From Moesziomyces globuligerus (Eukaryota > Basidiomycota > Ustilaginomycetes > Ustilaginales > Ustilaginaceae): a DNA stretch of 64,000 nucleotides. Every line of letters starts with the position of its first letter. Position 1 is the stretch's first letter. Positions 8,760 to 19,500 of this stretch are shown piece after piece. The stretch covers positions 310,001 through 374,000 of the forward strand of contig JARVLF010000019.1 of NCBI GenBank assembly GCA_030849465.1. Direction: 5' to 3'. Under the pieces are notes generated by a model. It ran no database searches. It saw nothing but the letters and a program-made list of their open reading frames with translations, and was not told the DNA's origin. Made by a program: the position numbers and the translations under genes.

Positions 8760-10910
8760 ATGCAGCTCGTCCGTAGAGCTCGCGTGATCTTCCCAGGCCT
8801 CTCTTCGTCCGCCTGCTCGTTGCCCTTGTATTTCCAGTCATCTCCCACGAGAACCTTCGGCAGCATGGCTCCGACTCCTATCCTGCTCGCGCCCGAGCGC
8901 GCCCGCGCCTCGGGCATCACGCTAGGCGAGCACGAGTCGGCGTTCCGCGAGAACTCGGCCACCATCGTCATGCCGTCCGCCGAAGCGGCCTTCCTCAATC
9001 CGGTCCAGGAGTTCAACCGCGACCTCTCCACGCTCGCCATCCACACCTGGAGCGAGCAGCTCGATGCCGAGAAGAAGGCGCGCTTCGTCCGAGCTGCTCA
9101 GCGCAAGGCAGCGCTCGCCGGCAAGGGCAAAGGCAAGCGCAAGGGCGCTCAGCCCGCAACCAGCGCCGCGGCCGACGCCGACCAAGCGGCAGACGAGCAG
9201 CCCGGTGCCAAGAAGGCGAGGGTCGACGAGAACGGCAACGGCGTATCCACAGCTACTTCAGCCGAGGCCGGGGCCGCAGAGGAGGCGGAGTCGAGTGCAG
9301 TCGAGGTGCATTCGGCAGAGGACGAGTACCGCAGCTACCGGTTCACGCTGCTCGAGGCGCTGAGTGCGACGGGTCTGCGCAGCATCCGCTACGCCAAGGA
9401 GATCCCGCTGCTGCGATGGGTACTGGCCAACGACCTCTCGCCCACGGCGGTCGAGGCGATGAAGCGCAACGTCGCACTCAACTTTCCTCCGGACCGTCCC
9501 GTCGATGAGTGGCTCGTGTCCGGGCCGCACAAGAACGACGAAGCGGACGAGGCCGCCAAGGACCAGAGCATGGACGAGGATGCCTTGGCAGAGAGGGAGG
9601 ACGAGGCGCGTGCCTCGGGCTCCGCGCCTCCGCAGTCGGCTGAAGCCTCGGCACCATCAGCTGCACCTGCTGCGACCGAGGCTTCGGCGAGCACGGCTGC
9701 GATCCACCCGGACTGCAAGGTGCGCATGAACGCCGGCGACGCGATCACGCTCATGTACACGCACCGAGAACCGCACAAGCGCTTCGACGTGGTCGATCTC
9801 GACCCGTACGGTTCTGCCGCGCCGTTCTTGGATGGAGGTGTGCAGTCCGTGGCCGACGGAGGTCTGCTCTGCGTCACGTGCACGGATCTCGCGGTGTTGG
9901 CGGGGCACAACTATCCCGAAAAGTGCTATTCGCAGTACGGCGGTGTCTCGGTCAAGGCCGAGTTCTCGCACGAGGTGGCGCTGCGCCTGGTGCTGCACAC
10001 GATCGCGACGTCGGCGGCGCGGTACGGACGCTACATCCAGCCGATGCTTAGTCTGTCGATCGACTTCTACCTGCGCACGTTTGTGCGCGTCTGGACGGGT
10101 CCCGTCGAGGTGAAGAACGTCGCGAGCAAGACGGGGACGGTGTACATCTGTACGCACTGCCAGGACTTTCATGCGCAGCGCTTTGGCCGGGCGACGCAGA
10201 CGACCAATACGGGCAAGACGGGTCAGACCAACGTCAACTACCGCTATAACTCTGCGCAGGGTCCTCCGGTAGGTGAACGCTGCAACGAGTGTGGCAGTCG
10301 ATTGCATCTCGGCGGGCCGATGTGGTTGGGCGATCTGCACGACGGCGACTTTTGTCGTTCGGTGCTGACCAACCTGGACGAGGATCCGGGCGCTTTTGGA
10401 ACGAGCGCGCGCATTCGCGGTATGGTCAGTCTCGCCGCCCAAGAACTCGGCAGCGAAGCTCTCTTCTACTTTACCCCGCCCAAGGCATCTGGCTTGTTCC
10501 ACTGCGTCAGTCCGCCGCTGGACAAGATGGTCTCGGCGCTCGTCTCGGCAGGCTACAAGGTGAGCAGATCGCACGCCGCAGCCGGATCGCTCAAGACAGA
10601 CGCAACTAGAGCCCAGGTCTTTGACGTGCTGAGGTACTGGGTCAAGACCCAACATCCCGTCAAGATGGACAATGTCAAGCCCAACGATCCCGCCCGCGTG
10701 CTGCTGGCAAAGCAACCCGAGCGCGAGTACGACTTTGACAACACAAAGTCCCCCGAGGTCAAGGCGGCGCTCGGCGCGGCGGATAAGATCGTTAGATACC
10801 AGAGCAACCCCCTTCCCAATTGGGGCCCTGGCACCGCCGCAAAGGGCCACAAGGGAAAGAAGAAGAGAAACCTCCGTCCAGACGACCTCCAGACCCTCGC
10901 CTCCTCCTAG
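8760..10910 (+). CDS. TRM1: tRNA (guanine-26 N2)-dimethyltransferase
   Basis: Encodes 716 residues from the first ATG, or 681 from a second in-frame ATG at 8865 (MAPTPILLAPERA). Trm1 uses S-adenosylmethionine to make N2,N2-dimethylguanosine at tRNA position 26. Visible motifs are the N-terminal HESAFRENSATIVMPSAE segment (related to F-NP tracts of the family), the SAM-fold strand EALSATGLRSIRYAKE (about 199-214), the catalytic-region motif DLDPYGSAAPFLD (346-358), and C-terminal CTHC and CNEC pairs that could bind zinc. Two acidic/Ala-rich inserts (about 105-185 and 255-320) make it longer than the yeast enzyme (570 aa). The first 35 residues are Arg/Ser-rich with no acidic residue, like a mitochondrial presequence. 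Yeast TRM1 uses alternative starts for mitochondrial and nuclear forms, so the same may apply here. Confidence 0.95.
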   Translation: MQLVRRARVIFPGLSSSACSLPLYFQSSPTRTFGSMAPTPILLAPERARASGITLGEHESAFRENSATIVMPSAEAAFLNPVQEFNRDLSTLAIHTWSEQLDAEKKARFVRAAQRKAALAGKGKGKRKGAQPATSAAADADQAADEQPGAKKARVDENGNGVSTATSAEAGAAEEAESSAVEVHSAEDEYRSYRFTLLEALSATGLRSIRYAKEIPLLRWVLANDLSPTAVEAMKRNVALNFPPDRPVDEWLVSGPHKNDEADEAAKDQSMDEDALAEREDEARASGSAPPQSAEASAPSAAPAATEASASTAAIHPDCKVRMNAGDAITLMYTHREPHKRFDVVDLDPYGSAAPFLDGGVQSVADGGLLCVTCTDLAVLAGHNYPEKCYSQYGGVSVKAEFSHEVALRLVLHTIATSAARYGRYIQPMLSLSIDFYLRTFVRVWTGPVEVKNVASKTGTVYICTHCQDFHAQRFGRATQTTNTGKTGQTNVNYRYNSAQGPPVGERCNECGSRLHLGGPMWLGDLHDGDFCRSVLTNLDEDPGAFGTSARIRGMVSLAAQELGSEALFYFTPPKASGLFHCVSPPLDKMVSALVSAGYKVSRSHAAAGSLKTDATRAQVFDVLRYWVKTQHPVKMDNVKPNDPARVLLAKQPEREYDFDNTKSPEVKAALGAADKIVRYQSNPLPNWGPGTAAKGHKGKKKRNLRPDDLQTLASS

Positions 10911-11213
10911 TCCTCCACAGTCCATCCCCCCATCCCCGCAGTTCACGCGCTCTCTTGCTCGACGTCACGCGTTCAATCACACAAGCGTATTTATCCTAGT
11001 CGAGTGAGGAGCCCGCGAGCAGTTTGCACGATCATGAGATCCAAAGAGTAGATTACAACAGCGATCTGAGCATTCAGACGAATCGAGAGATACAAAGAGC
11101 AAACGTCCAGCCATCAAGGGAAGCCTTGCGGAACCCGAGGCCGGACGATGCGGTATAGAAAGCGAAACTCGAGGCTTGTTAAGTGTCCATGTGCTTATCA
11201 GGCGGTATCAGGT
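10911..11213. other. Convergent 3' spacer, 303 bp
   Basis: Lies between the TRM1 stop (plus) and the stop of the mucin-like membrane protein gene (minus). It is AT-richer than the flanks and presumably holds both polyadenylation regions. I see no gene here. Confidence 0.5.
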
Positions 11214-13137
11214 TTAGTTTTGTCGGTAGGTCGCCGAGGGAGGGACGTCCTTATGGTTGTGGGGAGGTCTTCGGCTGGGACCGCCTCTGGAGCTATCGTC
11301 GTCCGTGTGGTCCGGCTCTGCGTTGGTCAGATGCAACCTGCGCGGCTGTTCCGCGACCTCCTCGATACCGTCCTGGGCATCGACGTAGGCGGGGGGCGCG
11401 AGACCTCCGACGAGTCCGATGTTGTCGTTGACCGGGCTTCCTCGGTTGGACGAGAGCCTGCGGCTCTGCCTTCGGGGCGAGGTGGGACCGGTGGGGATCG
11501 AGTTGTTGTGGCTGTGCGATGTCGAGAAGCTGCCGCGGGCAAGGGCAGCCGCGGCGGCTTCGCGCGCACGCGCATCGCGCACCTCGGGCGGGTCAAAGTG
11601 GCTGTAATCCGGGCCAGGCGAGCGCGACGGCGTTGGGGCAGCAGCACCAGCTGCGGCGGCAGCAGCAACATTCGCTTCCGAGGGCGAAACCATGAAGCGC
11701 GCCTGAGGACCTGCGCCCGCCATGTTCTGGCCCACACCAGCGACAGAGTAGGGGCCGTGGGTATCCTGCCAGCCCATCATGGGCAGCGTCCAGGGCGCAG
11801 GTACGTTCTCGTTGCTCGTCGTAGCATGCGGCGACATGTTGGCAGTCGTGTAGCCGTCCTGCGCAGTGCCGTAAGAGGGGTGGCCGGCGGAGGAGCGTCG
11901 CTGGTGGCTGTTGCTCGTGCTGGCGTTGTTGTAGAGGTAGGCACCTGCACCTCCGGCGGCTGCACCAGCCGCGAGAGCGCCTGCGGCGCCGCGACCGTGC
12001 TCCTGCATGTCGGGGTAGCCCGCGTTTCCGTAGGCGTTGTAGTTGTCGTATCCTCCGTAGTTGTTGTATGCGTTGTGAGCAGCGGGCGATCCAGAATAGC
12101 CGTAGGTTTCGGGGTCGTCTTCGTTGGCGAATTCGGCGGGCAGCGTGGCATTGGTCTGCTCGCGACGGCGGCGACGGTTTCGAGAGCCTGCAGCGGCACC
12201 GGCTGCTGCACCCGCGCCGACACCGGCGGCACCGGCCGCAAATCCGGGTCCCCCGTAGTCATCCTTGGGGTCGAAGGTAGGCCAAGCACCACCGCTGTGA
12301 CCGAGCTCGCCCTTGGCGGCGCGGGACGGACGCTCGCCAAAGCAGAGGAAGTAGGCGTGGCCGGTGCGGGATCGACGCCTGCTGGCCATGACGCAGATGG
12401 TGATGAGTAGGGCGAGCAGGGCGAGACCTCCGACGACGCCACCGACGACGCCGCCGATGAGGGCGCCGTTGGAGCTGGAACGGTTGGCACTTGCTCTGCC
12501 GGGCGCAGCGGTGGTGGTGACGACGGGAGTGACGACGGTGGTGATGACGACTTGAGAGGTGCTGGTGCCGGAGACGAAGTTGGAGGTGGTGACGAGGGTG
12601 GAGGGTGAGGAGGTGGTGATGACGGTGCTGGAGGCCGAGGTGGTGGAAGAGGTTGTGGAGGTGGGCGTGCTGGAGGTGGTAGGAGTGGTGGAGGTGGTGG
12701 AAGAGGAAGTAGAGGAGGTGGTGGAGGTGGTGGAGGTGGTGGTGGGGACAGAGGCTACGGGGTTGGGTAGGCGAGTAGAGCGAGCTAGAGGTCAGTCAAA
12801 TGCACGAGCGAGCGAGGCGGCATGCGGAGAGGAGGAAAAGAGGTGGAAGAGAGGTGGTTCAGAGGTGAGACCCAACGGCAGCGAGCTGGGTCCTTCGGGG
12901 GGGTTCCGTGGGACTTAGGGATGGGGAAAAGCACTTACAAGTCGAGGGAGTGGTCCTGACGGAGGTGGAGGAAGTGGTGGGAACGATTTGCGTGGTGGTG
13001 GGGAAGGTGGCGCTGCTCACGACCGAGTCGGTGTTACCGGGAGCATTAAAGATGCTGCTGAAGAAGCTTCCGATGGGATCCTGCCTTCGCTCCCACACAT
13101 CAGCCGCAGCTGGAGCGGGGGTGGGTCGTAGAGCCAT
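11214..13137 (-). CDS. Single-pass membrane protein with Ser/Thr-rich ectodomain (Wsc/Mid2-like layout)
   Basis: Two exons, 13137..12939 and 12784..11214, flank a 154-nt intron (donor GTAAGT, CTGAC branch, acceptor CTCTAG); the frame closes exactly and gives 589 residues. Residues about 40-165 are almost only Ser, Thr, Val and Pro, expected to be heavily O-mannosylated. Next come a glycine-zipper membrane helix (GALIGGVVGGVVGGLALLAL, about 171-198), a basic stop-transfer (SRRRSR) and a 390-residue Gly/Ala/Asn/Tyr-rich cytosolic tail. This is the layout of fungal cell-wall stress sensors (Wsc, Mid2) and mucin sensors (Msb2), but I see no WSC Cys domain and no obvious signal peptide; an N-out single-span topology would fit. 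The sensor role is inference. The frame is open upstream to an ATG at 13563, a less likely start. Confidence 0.75.
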
Positions 13138-13147
13138 GTGGGCTGTA

Positions 13148-13192
13148 GCTGGTTCAGCTGGTTCAGCTGGTTCAGCTGGTTCAGCTGGAGCA
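13148..13192. repeat. 9-bp tandem array (GCTGGTTCA), 4 exact units plus 1 variant
   Basis: Four exact copies of GCTGGTTCA, then GCTGGAGCA, lie 11-55 nt above the ATG of the mucin-like gene. On the minus strand the unit reads in frame as Ala-Glu-Pro, so copy-number change would keep the frame if translation began further up. Confidence 0.9.
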
Positions 13193-15137
13193 GCTGTCAA
13201 GTAGCGTGGATGCGTGGATGGCTTGGATGTGATTTGGACGCCGTCGAGCGCTTCTACGGGGATGGATGGATGTCTAGGTGCGGGGGTGGTGTGGACTGGG
13301 ATGGTGATGGTGATGGTGATGGTGAGAGGCAAAGAGCGAGACTGGAATCGGGTGATGTTATGGTTGGATGCTACCGAAGCAGCCGACTCGGGGCGACAGT
13401 ACCATGTGGGACGAGGCTGCAGCCAAGACCAAGGCGTCCAAAGGCGGGGGAGCGCGGATGTCTGAGCCCAATTTGCGCCTTGGCGGCCAAAGTGGATCGG
13501 CTTCTCGAGCCAACCCAATGCAGGTGCACCTGCGCCATGCGCCTTTCCATTTGCGCCGCTCATCCGCAAACGGCTGGCTCCATTGAATGATTTTCTTTTT
13601 CCCTTTTTTTTTCCTAGCCTCGGCTAGCGCTTGAGCGTGAGCTGCCCGCCGATCAGGCCCTTTGCGTATGCAACCGTGATATCATACCCGCTTTTGCCGT
13701 GTGCTTTGAATTTTTTTTCGTACAGAATTAGCACGGCTGCCCGCCTCTGCGCAGCCCCTATCGACTCTTTCCTTGCTCTTGACCGTCCCTAGCTGTGCCC
13801 GATTGGCTGCGAGCAAGCGCCCTGGAAACTTGGCTGGTCTCACATGGGTCGCGCGCGCTGATCTCGGCTTTGCATCCAGCGCCAGGGCATCCTACACTGT
13901 ACGGCGCCGGCCCGAATCCTGCAGCTCGCTTGAGAGCGCGTCCATCATCACCTTGGACGGTTGAAGTTGAAGGTTTGGGGTCACAGCCACCAGTCAGCCA
14001 GGCTACATGACGTTCAAGCAAGCCCGTCCAAAGTGGTTGAAAGTTGCTTTTCCTGGCTAGCTCTCCCCGCCTCGCCTTTGCGCGCTCATGCACCGCCTTG
14101 GCACTTGCCGAGCTCCTCCGCGCAACCGGAGCGCGTCCGATTCGTCATTTCACAGCGTGCGCCGCGCCTCTGCCTCATCTACGCCATCGCCAGGCTGCAC
14201 CCCGTCTCGCGACCCGCTCTCGAGCGACTGGGCCCTACCGAGTCGGTCCGATCCATGGCATCACATGCTCGCGCATCGGAATCTACCCAGCGCAGACCTC
14301 ACTCGCAGAGGTCGTAGTGATCCGACTGTGTGAGATTCGGATCTGCCACAGCTCCATGATCAACGCTAGTTCGGCGAACCATCCCATGGCTTGCAGCATA
14401 GAGTCCAAGCGAGGGCAGCCAAGCCAAGCCAGTTCGGACTAGCCTTCCGCGCGCCCAGTCGGCAGCAGTGTACTGTAGGCAGCGACAAGTTGACCGCAAC
14501 CCCCTCCGCCCGGTCGCGGCGCTGGCTCTGCTGAGTCTGAATGCTCCCCACCCACGATCTCCAGGTGCGCACACCCTCCCGCGCCCGTCCACGTTTTCCA
14601 CCCACGTCGCGACATGTTGCGCCAGTCGACCGGATTCCCATCCCAGCTGGCTTTCAACCCTGCCGGCAAGGACCGCAACGCCCTCTTTGTCAACAACGCA
14701 AAGCGATGGCTTTCAGCAGCCTTGGGTACTGCTGCGACGACCCCTGCTGATCCCTTGGAGCAGATCGGCTCGTTTCGAACCGCCCATGGTTGTTGGGCAA
14801 ACCAAAACCTTTGACGCTGCTGCACCGCTCAACGAGTTGCGGATCAAACTCGACTGCCACCGCGGTGTTTTGCCAGGCCCAAGACCGGCTTTGGTTTGGG
14901 TGAAAGACTTGCAAATGAGAACTTATTGGATTGTACAGTTTTTGAAATCAGCGCAAGCAGTGGGTTTAAAGTTCACTGGTTACAGCGCTTTCTATCGGGG
15001 TCACCGCCGCAGTTGCTCCGCCACTCGAACAGGGGTTGGTCTGCGCAGCCTGCCTCAGCGGAGGCGGAAAACTGGAGAGAGCAGACCCGTTCAGTCCACA
15101 GGGTGCCCGTGGGTTCGAATTGCAGCAGCCCACCCTT

Positions 15138-15170
15138 GGCCTCCGCTTGGCCTCCGCTAGGCCTCCGCTA
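15138..15170 (+). repeat. 11-bp tandem repeat, 3 units
   Basis: Three adjacent units of GGCCTCCGCTA, the first ending in T instead of A. It lies in the non-coding spacer above the cyclin gene. No function can be read from it. Confidence 0.85.
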
Positions 15171-15339
15171 AGCCTCTCCTCCCGCTTTGCCTGACTCACA
15201 AATTTCGAAAACTTGCCCAGCCCTGCCGCGCCTGCTACCTGCCGCCGCCCGCCAGACGCTGTGCGGGCGGAAAGAAAGAAGGCCTTGCCTGGCCTGCAGA
15301 GTGAGGGAGATGGAGCTCAAACTCCTGGCTGCGCAGTCG

Positions 15340-15391
15340 CAGTTGCGGATTTGCAGTGCGGATTTCGCAGTGCGGGTTTCGCCGTGCGGGC
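15340..15391 (+). repeat. About 14-bp tandem repeat, 3-4 degenerate units
   Basis: Successive units resemble CAGTGCGGATTTCG with one or two changes each (first copy CAGTTGCGGATTTG, last copy partial CCGTGCGGGCG). The array lies about 1.1 kb above the cyclin ATG and could hold repeated binding sites, which is only inference. Confidence 0.8.
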
Positions 15392-16535
15392 GACTGCGCT
15401 CTCCTCTGCCACGCTCAGCCTGCTGACTGCACACTGCAGCCAGCCGTTACGACATTTGCCAAGGACCCTCGCGTCAACCGGCAGCAGCTGCTGTACGGTA
15501 CTGGTAAGCTCGTATGCTATGCCAGCCGCTCGCCCTCGCCGCCCTCGTCTCTTCTCGTCACCATCATCCTCATCCGCACCTCCTTCCTCCTTCATCCTCC
15601 TCCGTTCGTTCGCTTGGTTTCTCTTCAGTGTTGGGTGGTCGCTCTCGGTGGGACTCTTCTCCCTTTCCTGAGCACGCTCATCCGCCTTTTCGCAACCGCC
15701 ATTCTCCGCTTCGTCGGCTCGCTCGAGGTCTCCTCCTCGAGAGTTGTGGTGTGTTGCGCCTAGGAAAGAAGACGGCTCCTCGACCCGAATCAGCATCGCT
15801 TCGTCCTACGACACTCGTTGTTGATCCTTCGGCGTCGTTCCGCCAGCCAATCTTGCGCCGAGTCCTTTCCGCTTCGGCCTTGGGTTCCCCTTTCAAAGTC
15901 GGCAGCGGCAAAGGCATCCTTGCCGTCTCTGCACGCCTCTTGATCGGGTCTCGATCGTGTAACGACTCTCCTCGGACGTACCCTTGGGTTGCATTGCATT
16001 GCCAACGCCCCTTCTCGTCCCAACCCGCAGTCATTCGATAGCGAAGACTCGGTTCTCCCCTTCCGTCCAGCTCAGCTCCCTCAGCGACGGAACACCTCGC
16101 CCTGCCTCGATAGCTACGCTTCGGCCCGCCATCCGCCCCCCATCCCGGTCTCGCACGCTGTCATCTGTCGACTTCTTCATGGCTGCAATCCTCTCATCTC
16201 GGTGATTCTTCCTTCAATCACCTCGGGCCCAGGGACGCCTTCATTGTGCTGCTCTCTACTCACGGTCCTCTTCAGCCTCGTTTCGCTCTCACTCATCCGG
16301 TTTCACCGACCCTCGGCAGCTAGACGATACCACTTTGTATCTTGCATCTTCAGCCTCGTCTTCTCGTCCTTCCTCTTTCAGCTCTCCGTCCCTATTTCCT
16401 TAGACCGGCTCAGCACGCCCCACCTGCCCCATCGATCTCAGCATCGTTGGTCGGCGTGGTCTCGCTCCGGTCTTCCTCAAAAGCGTTTGCCCTGGTCCAC
16501 CGACTTTGGCATTCGCACCTACCTCCGCTTCAGCC

Positions 16536-19500
16536 ATGGCTTTCTATCCAGATGCGCAGCCCGCAAGGGGCGCGTACCATCATAACGACGCCGCCTTCGC
16601 CATGACTCATTTCCCTCACCACGACCCTCAGCGGGGCCTGCCCGCCGCATCCGCCGCCCTCGCCCCCGTCTATCCTTTCGTCGATGGCTCGGGTCAGACG
16701 CATCTCTACCAAAACCATGCGTATGCTCACAATGGGGAGCCGCCCGCGCATTTCGAGCAGGGCGTCTGGCAAGCTCCTCCTCAGGCTCCGCGCCTTTCCG
16801 CCGCTGCCGCACGTGCCGGACGTCAACCCATGTGGGGCTATGCCGTCCCTGCCTACGGCCACCCACCTGGTGCTACCGCGTGGTACGCCCAGGCCCTCGC
16901 CGTTCCTCATCCGCATCAGCAGCCCCGCACGCACCAGCAGCTCGAGCACCAGCTGCTCATCCAGCACCACATGGCCAAAGCGCACGAAAGGCAGGCCAGC
17001 GCCTCGATCTATCCGTCAGCCTTTGGCCAAAGTGCCTATCCCCCCCTTCCTAATCCGTCTCACCACCACACACACACACACCTACATCAGCCTCACCACT
17101 ATCCTCACGAACAACAACACCACGCTCGCCTCGCCGCCGATCAGTTCCAGCACCAGTATGCTCAACCGTCTCGTGGCGCTGACGATTCCGCCGCCCACGA
17201 ACGTTACGCAGACCGACGGCACAGAGACAGCTGGGCGGGCTACCACCGCGATGGACGTACTCAGGCTGCAAGGGACTGGTCTGACTGGCATCAGACTGCC
17301 TCGTCTCACAGGGGCTCTGTCCCTTACCTGCCCCATCCCAACCAGGCGTACCCGAACCACGCGTACGGCCCTGCTGCGCACCGCAACTCGGACGGCGCTC
17401 CGTTCGCTGGCTCGCAGGCATGGACGCACCGCGATGCCGCCACTGGCCAGGGCTGGGATCGGGCTTCGCATTACGCTCGATACGCACCCACTGAAGTGGC
17501 GCACGACAGCTACCATCGCTTCGACGCCCCGAACCGCGACGATTCGCGCTATGAAGGCAACGACGAGCGATTCCATCAGTCGCGGCCGTCGCACCGAGAC
17601 GAGCTTCAGCGTGACGCGTACGCCAGGACGCACATGGACGGTGCCGATCATTGGCAACCCGCTGTGCGCGGCGAAACGCAGCCGGCCGTTCCGCACGACG
17701 ACCGAGGCTACGGCGACGCAAGACAGTGGCAGCCTCAGCACGAATCGAACCGACAGAGCCAAGACTTCGCGACTGTTCCGACGGCCGAGGACCAAGAGCG
17801 CGCGCCTGCCGAAAACGCGCCCGATGCGGCTGCAGGCCCTCCACCCTCGTCGCCCGATTCCCTCGACAAGTCTGCGCTGCCCATCGCGGCCATCGGTGCT
17901 CAGTTGATCTGGAATGCCTGCACGGCTCTCTTCGATCCCGACCTGCTTGCTGAGGCTCACGAGACCTCGGACGAGGCGATGGACGAGGACGACGAGGAGA
18001 TCATGTCACCTGCCGCAGAGTCCTTGCCCTCTTCCTCCTCGACGCCGTCGCTGAATACCCCCGACATCTCGCCTTGGTCCTCGACCGTGCTCGAGCGCCC
18101 AGCGCAAACAGCCTCTTCGGGCGACTGGAACGCCTTCCGCTCGCCGTTCGGTCCCGACCGCTTGCCACAGATGCGTCCACAGGCACACTCGTTCACCTTT
18201 GGCAGCGATACCGCTTCGAACCACGACGATCTGCATCGCATGGCCGTCGGTGCCGAGCGCGCCCGCTCCGCCTTGGCCAAGGATGCTCTTTCGGCTAAGC
18301 GCTCGCGCCAGGGCTCCGGCCACTCGGACGCTCTCACCAGACACAGCTCTGGCGCCAGCACCGCCAGCAGCTCCGAACCTGGTACGCCCGCGTCCATCGC
18401 CATCGAGAGCCCGGCTCTGAGCTCTACCATTTCGGCGCACTCGGTCGAGACAGCGCGAAGCCCCCTCCACGTCGGCCTCGGCATGTCCCTGGACCGTTCT
18501 CGCTCGGAGTCCGCCATCCGTTCGCGTCGAAGCTCGTCCAAAGCTTCCATCCGGGCACCCTCCTCGAAGTGGTCCGGACGGATGCGCGAAAACGTCGTTG
18601 CGGTCTTGCGCCTCGTCTCGCCCGACTGGCGCTGGAGCAACAACGACCATCTCTTCATCTCGCTGAGCGAGTCGCTCTCCTCTGCAAGCCCAGATGCGCA
18701 GAACGTCCGCTCGCCCAACGGCCAGACGCACGGCCGCCCTGGCCGAGACGCGGTCGCGAGCATCATCACTTCGTATGCCAACGAGCCGAGTCCCGCCTTC
18801 CGCAGGTTCGTCCACCAGGTCCTAGCGCAGACCTTGCTGTCGCCCACGGCCTTCCTGCTCGGCATCCTCAACGCACTACGGCTGCTCATCATGGCGCAGC
18901 TGCCCGATGGCTCCATCGACCCGGTGGTGCTCGGGCTGTTTGCCCAGCCCAACTCGGCGGCGCCTTTCAAGCTGTTCACGCTCGGCATGATGATCGCCAA
19001 CAAGCACCTCGATGACAACACGTTCCTCAACAAGACCTGGAACGAGGTGACGGGCATCCCGCTCGCCGAGCTCAACCAGACCGAGGCGTGGTTCCTCAAG
19101 AAGTGCAACTACGAGGTCACCGTTCCCGACGAGACATGGATCGGCTTCCTCCACCGCCTGCAGACGTGGGAAGAGAAGCGTTCCAGCCGCGGCAAGCACC
19201 GCGACCACGAGTCGTCTCAGCGTCTCTTGCTGGTTCTCGACGAGGCACTCGGCCACTTTGATGCGATCCCCGCGTTTCGCCTCGATGGCGACGTGACGCT
19301 GGATGCCGAGGCCGCGCAGAAGGCCGCATCCCCGATGGACATGTGGGCCAAGTCACACCACCGCGCGGCCTCGTTGGCCGTGCTCGAGGGCGGCGAGCAG
19401 CACTGTCGATCGGCGCCGGCTGCGGCTAGCAACATGTCGCACCGGCCGCAAGCGCACGAGCAGGAGCCCCCCTTCGCCGCGCAGACGCGCGCATCGCATA

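Larger units (their letters stand above)
13138..16535. other. Spacer, 3.4 kb, with small tandem repeats
   Basis: Separates the divergent mucin-like gene and the cyclin gene. No open frame here shows a domain. Small tandem repeats occur near 13148, 13300 (GGTGAT units), 15138 and 15340. From about 15500 to the cyclin ATG the plus strand is strongly C/T-rich, which suggests a long pyrimidine-rich 5' leader or core promoter, common in smut genes for regulators. An unspliced leader this long would contain many upstream ATGs, so an intron in the leader is possible. Confidence 0.5.

Noticed and set aside
6328..10910. A carotenoid biosynthesis cluster around car1
   Set aside because: Neighbours are a tRNA methyltransferase and a distant regulator; no phytoene synthase, oxygenase or opsin gene is in the window.
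12565..12760. GGTGGT-rich tract that looks like a minisatellite
   Set aside because: It is the coding sequence of the Ser/Thr-rich ectodomain on the minus strand, so it is not a separate element.
15112..15122. GGTTCGAATTG resembling a tRNA B-box
   Set aside because: The flanks cannot form a T-stem (GTGGG against TGCAG) and no A-box or acceptor stem is found at a suitable distance.
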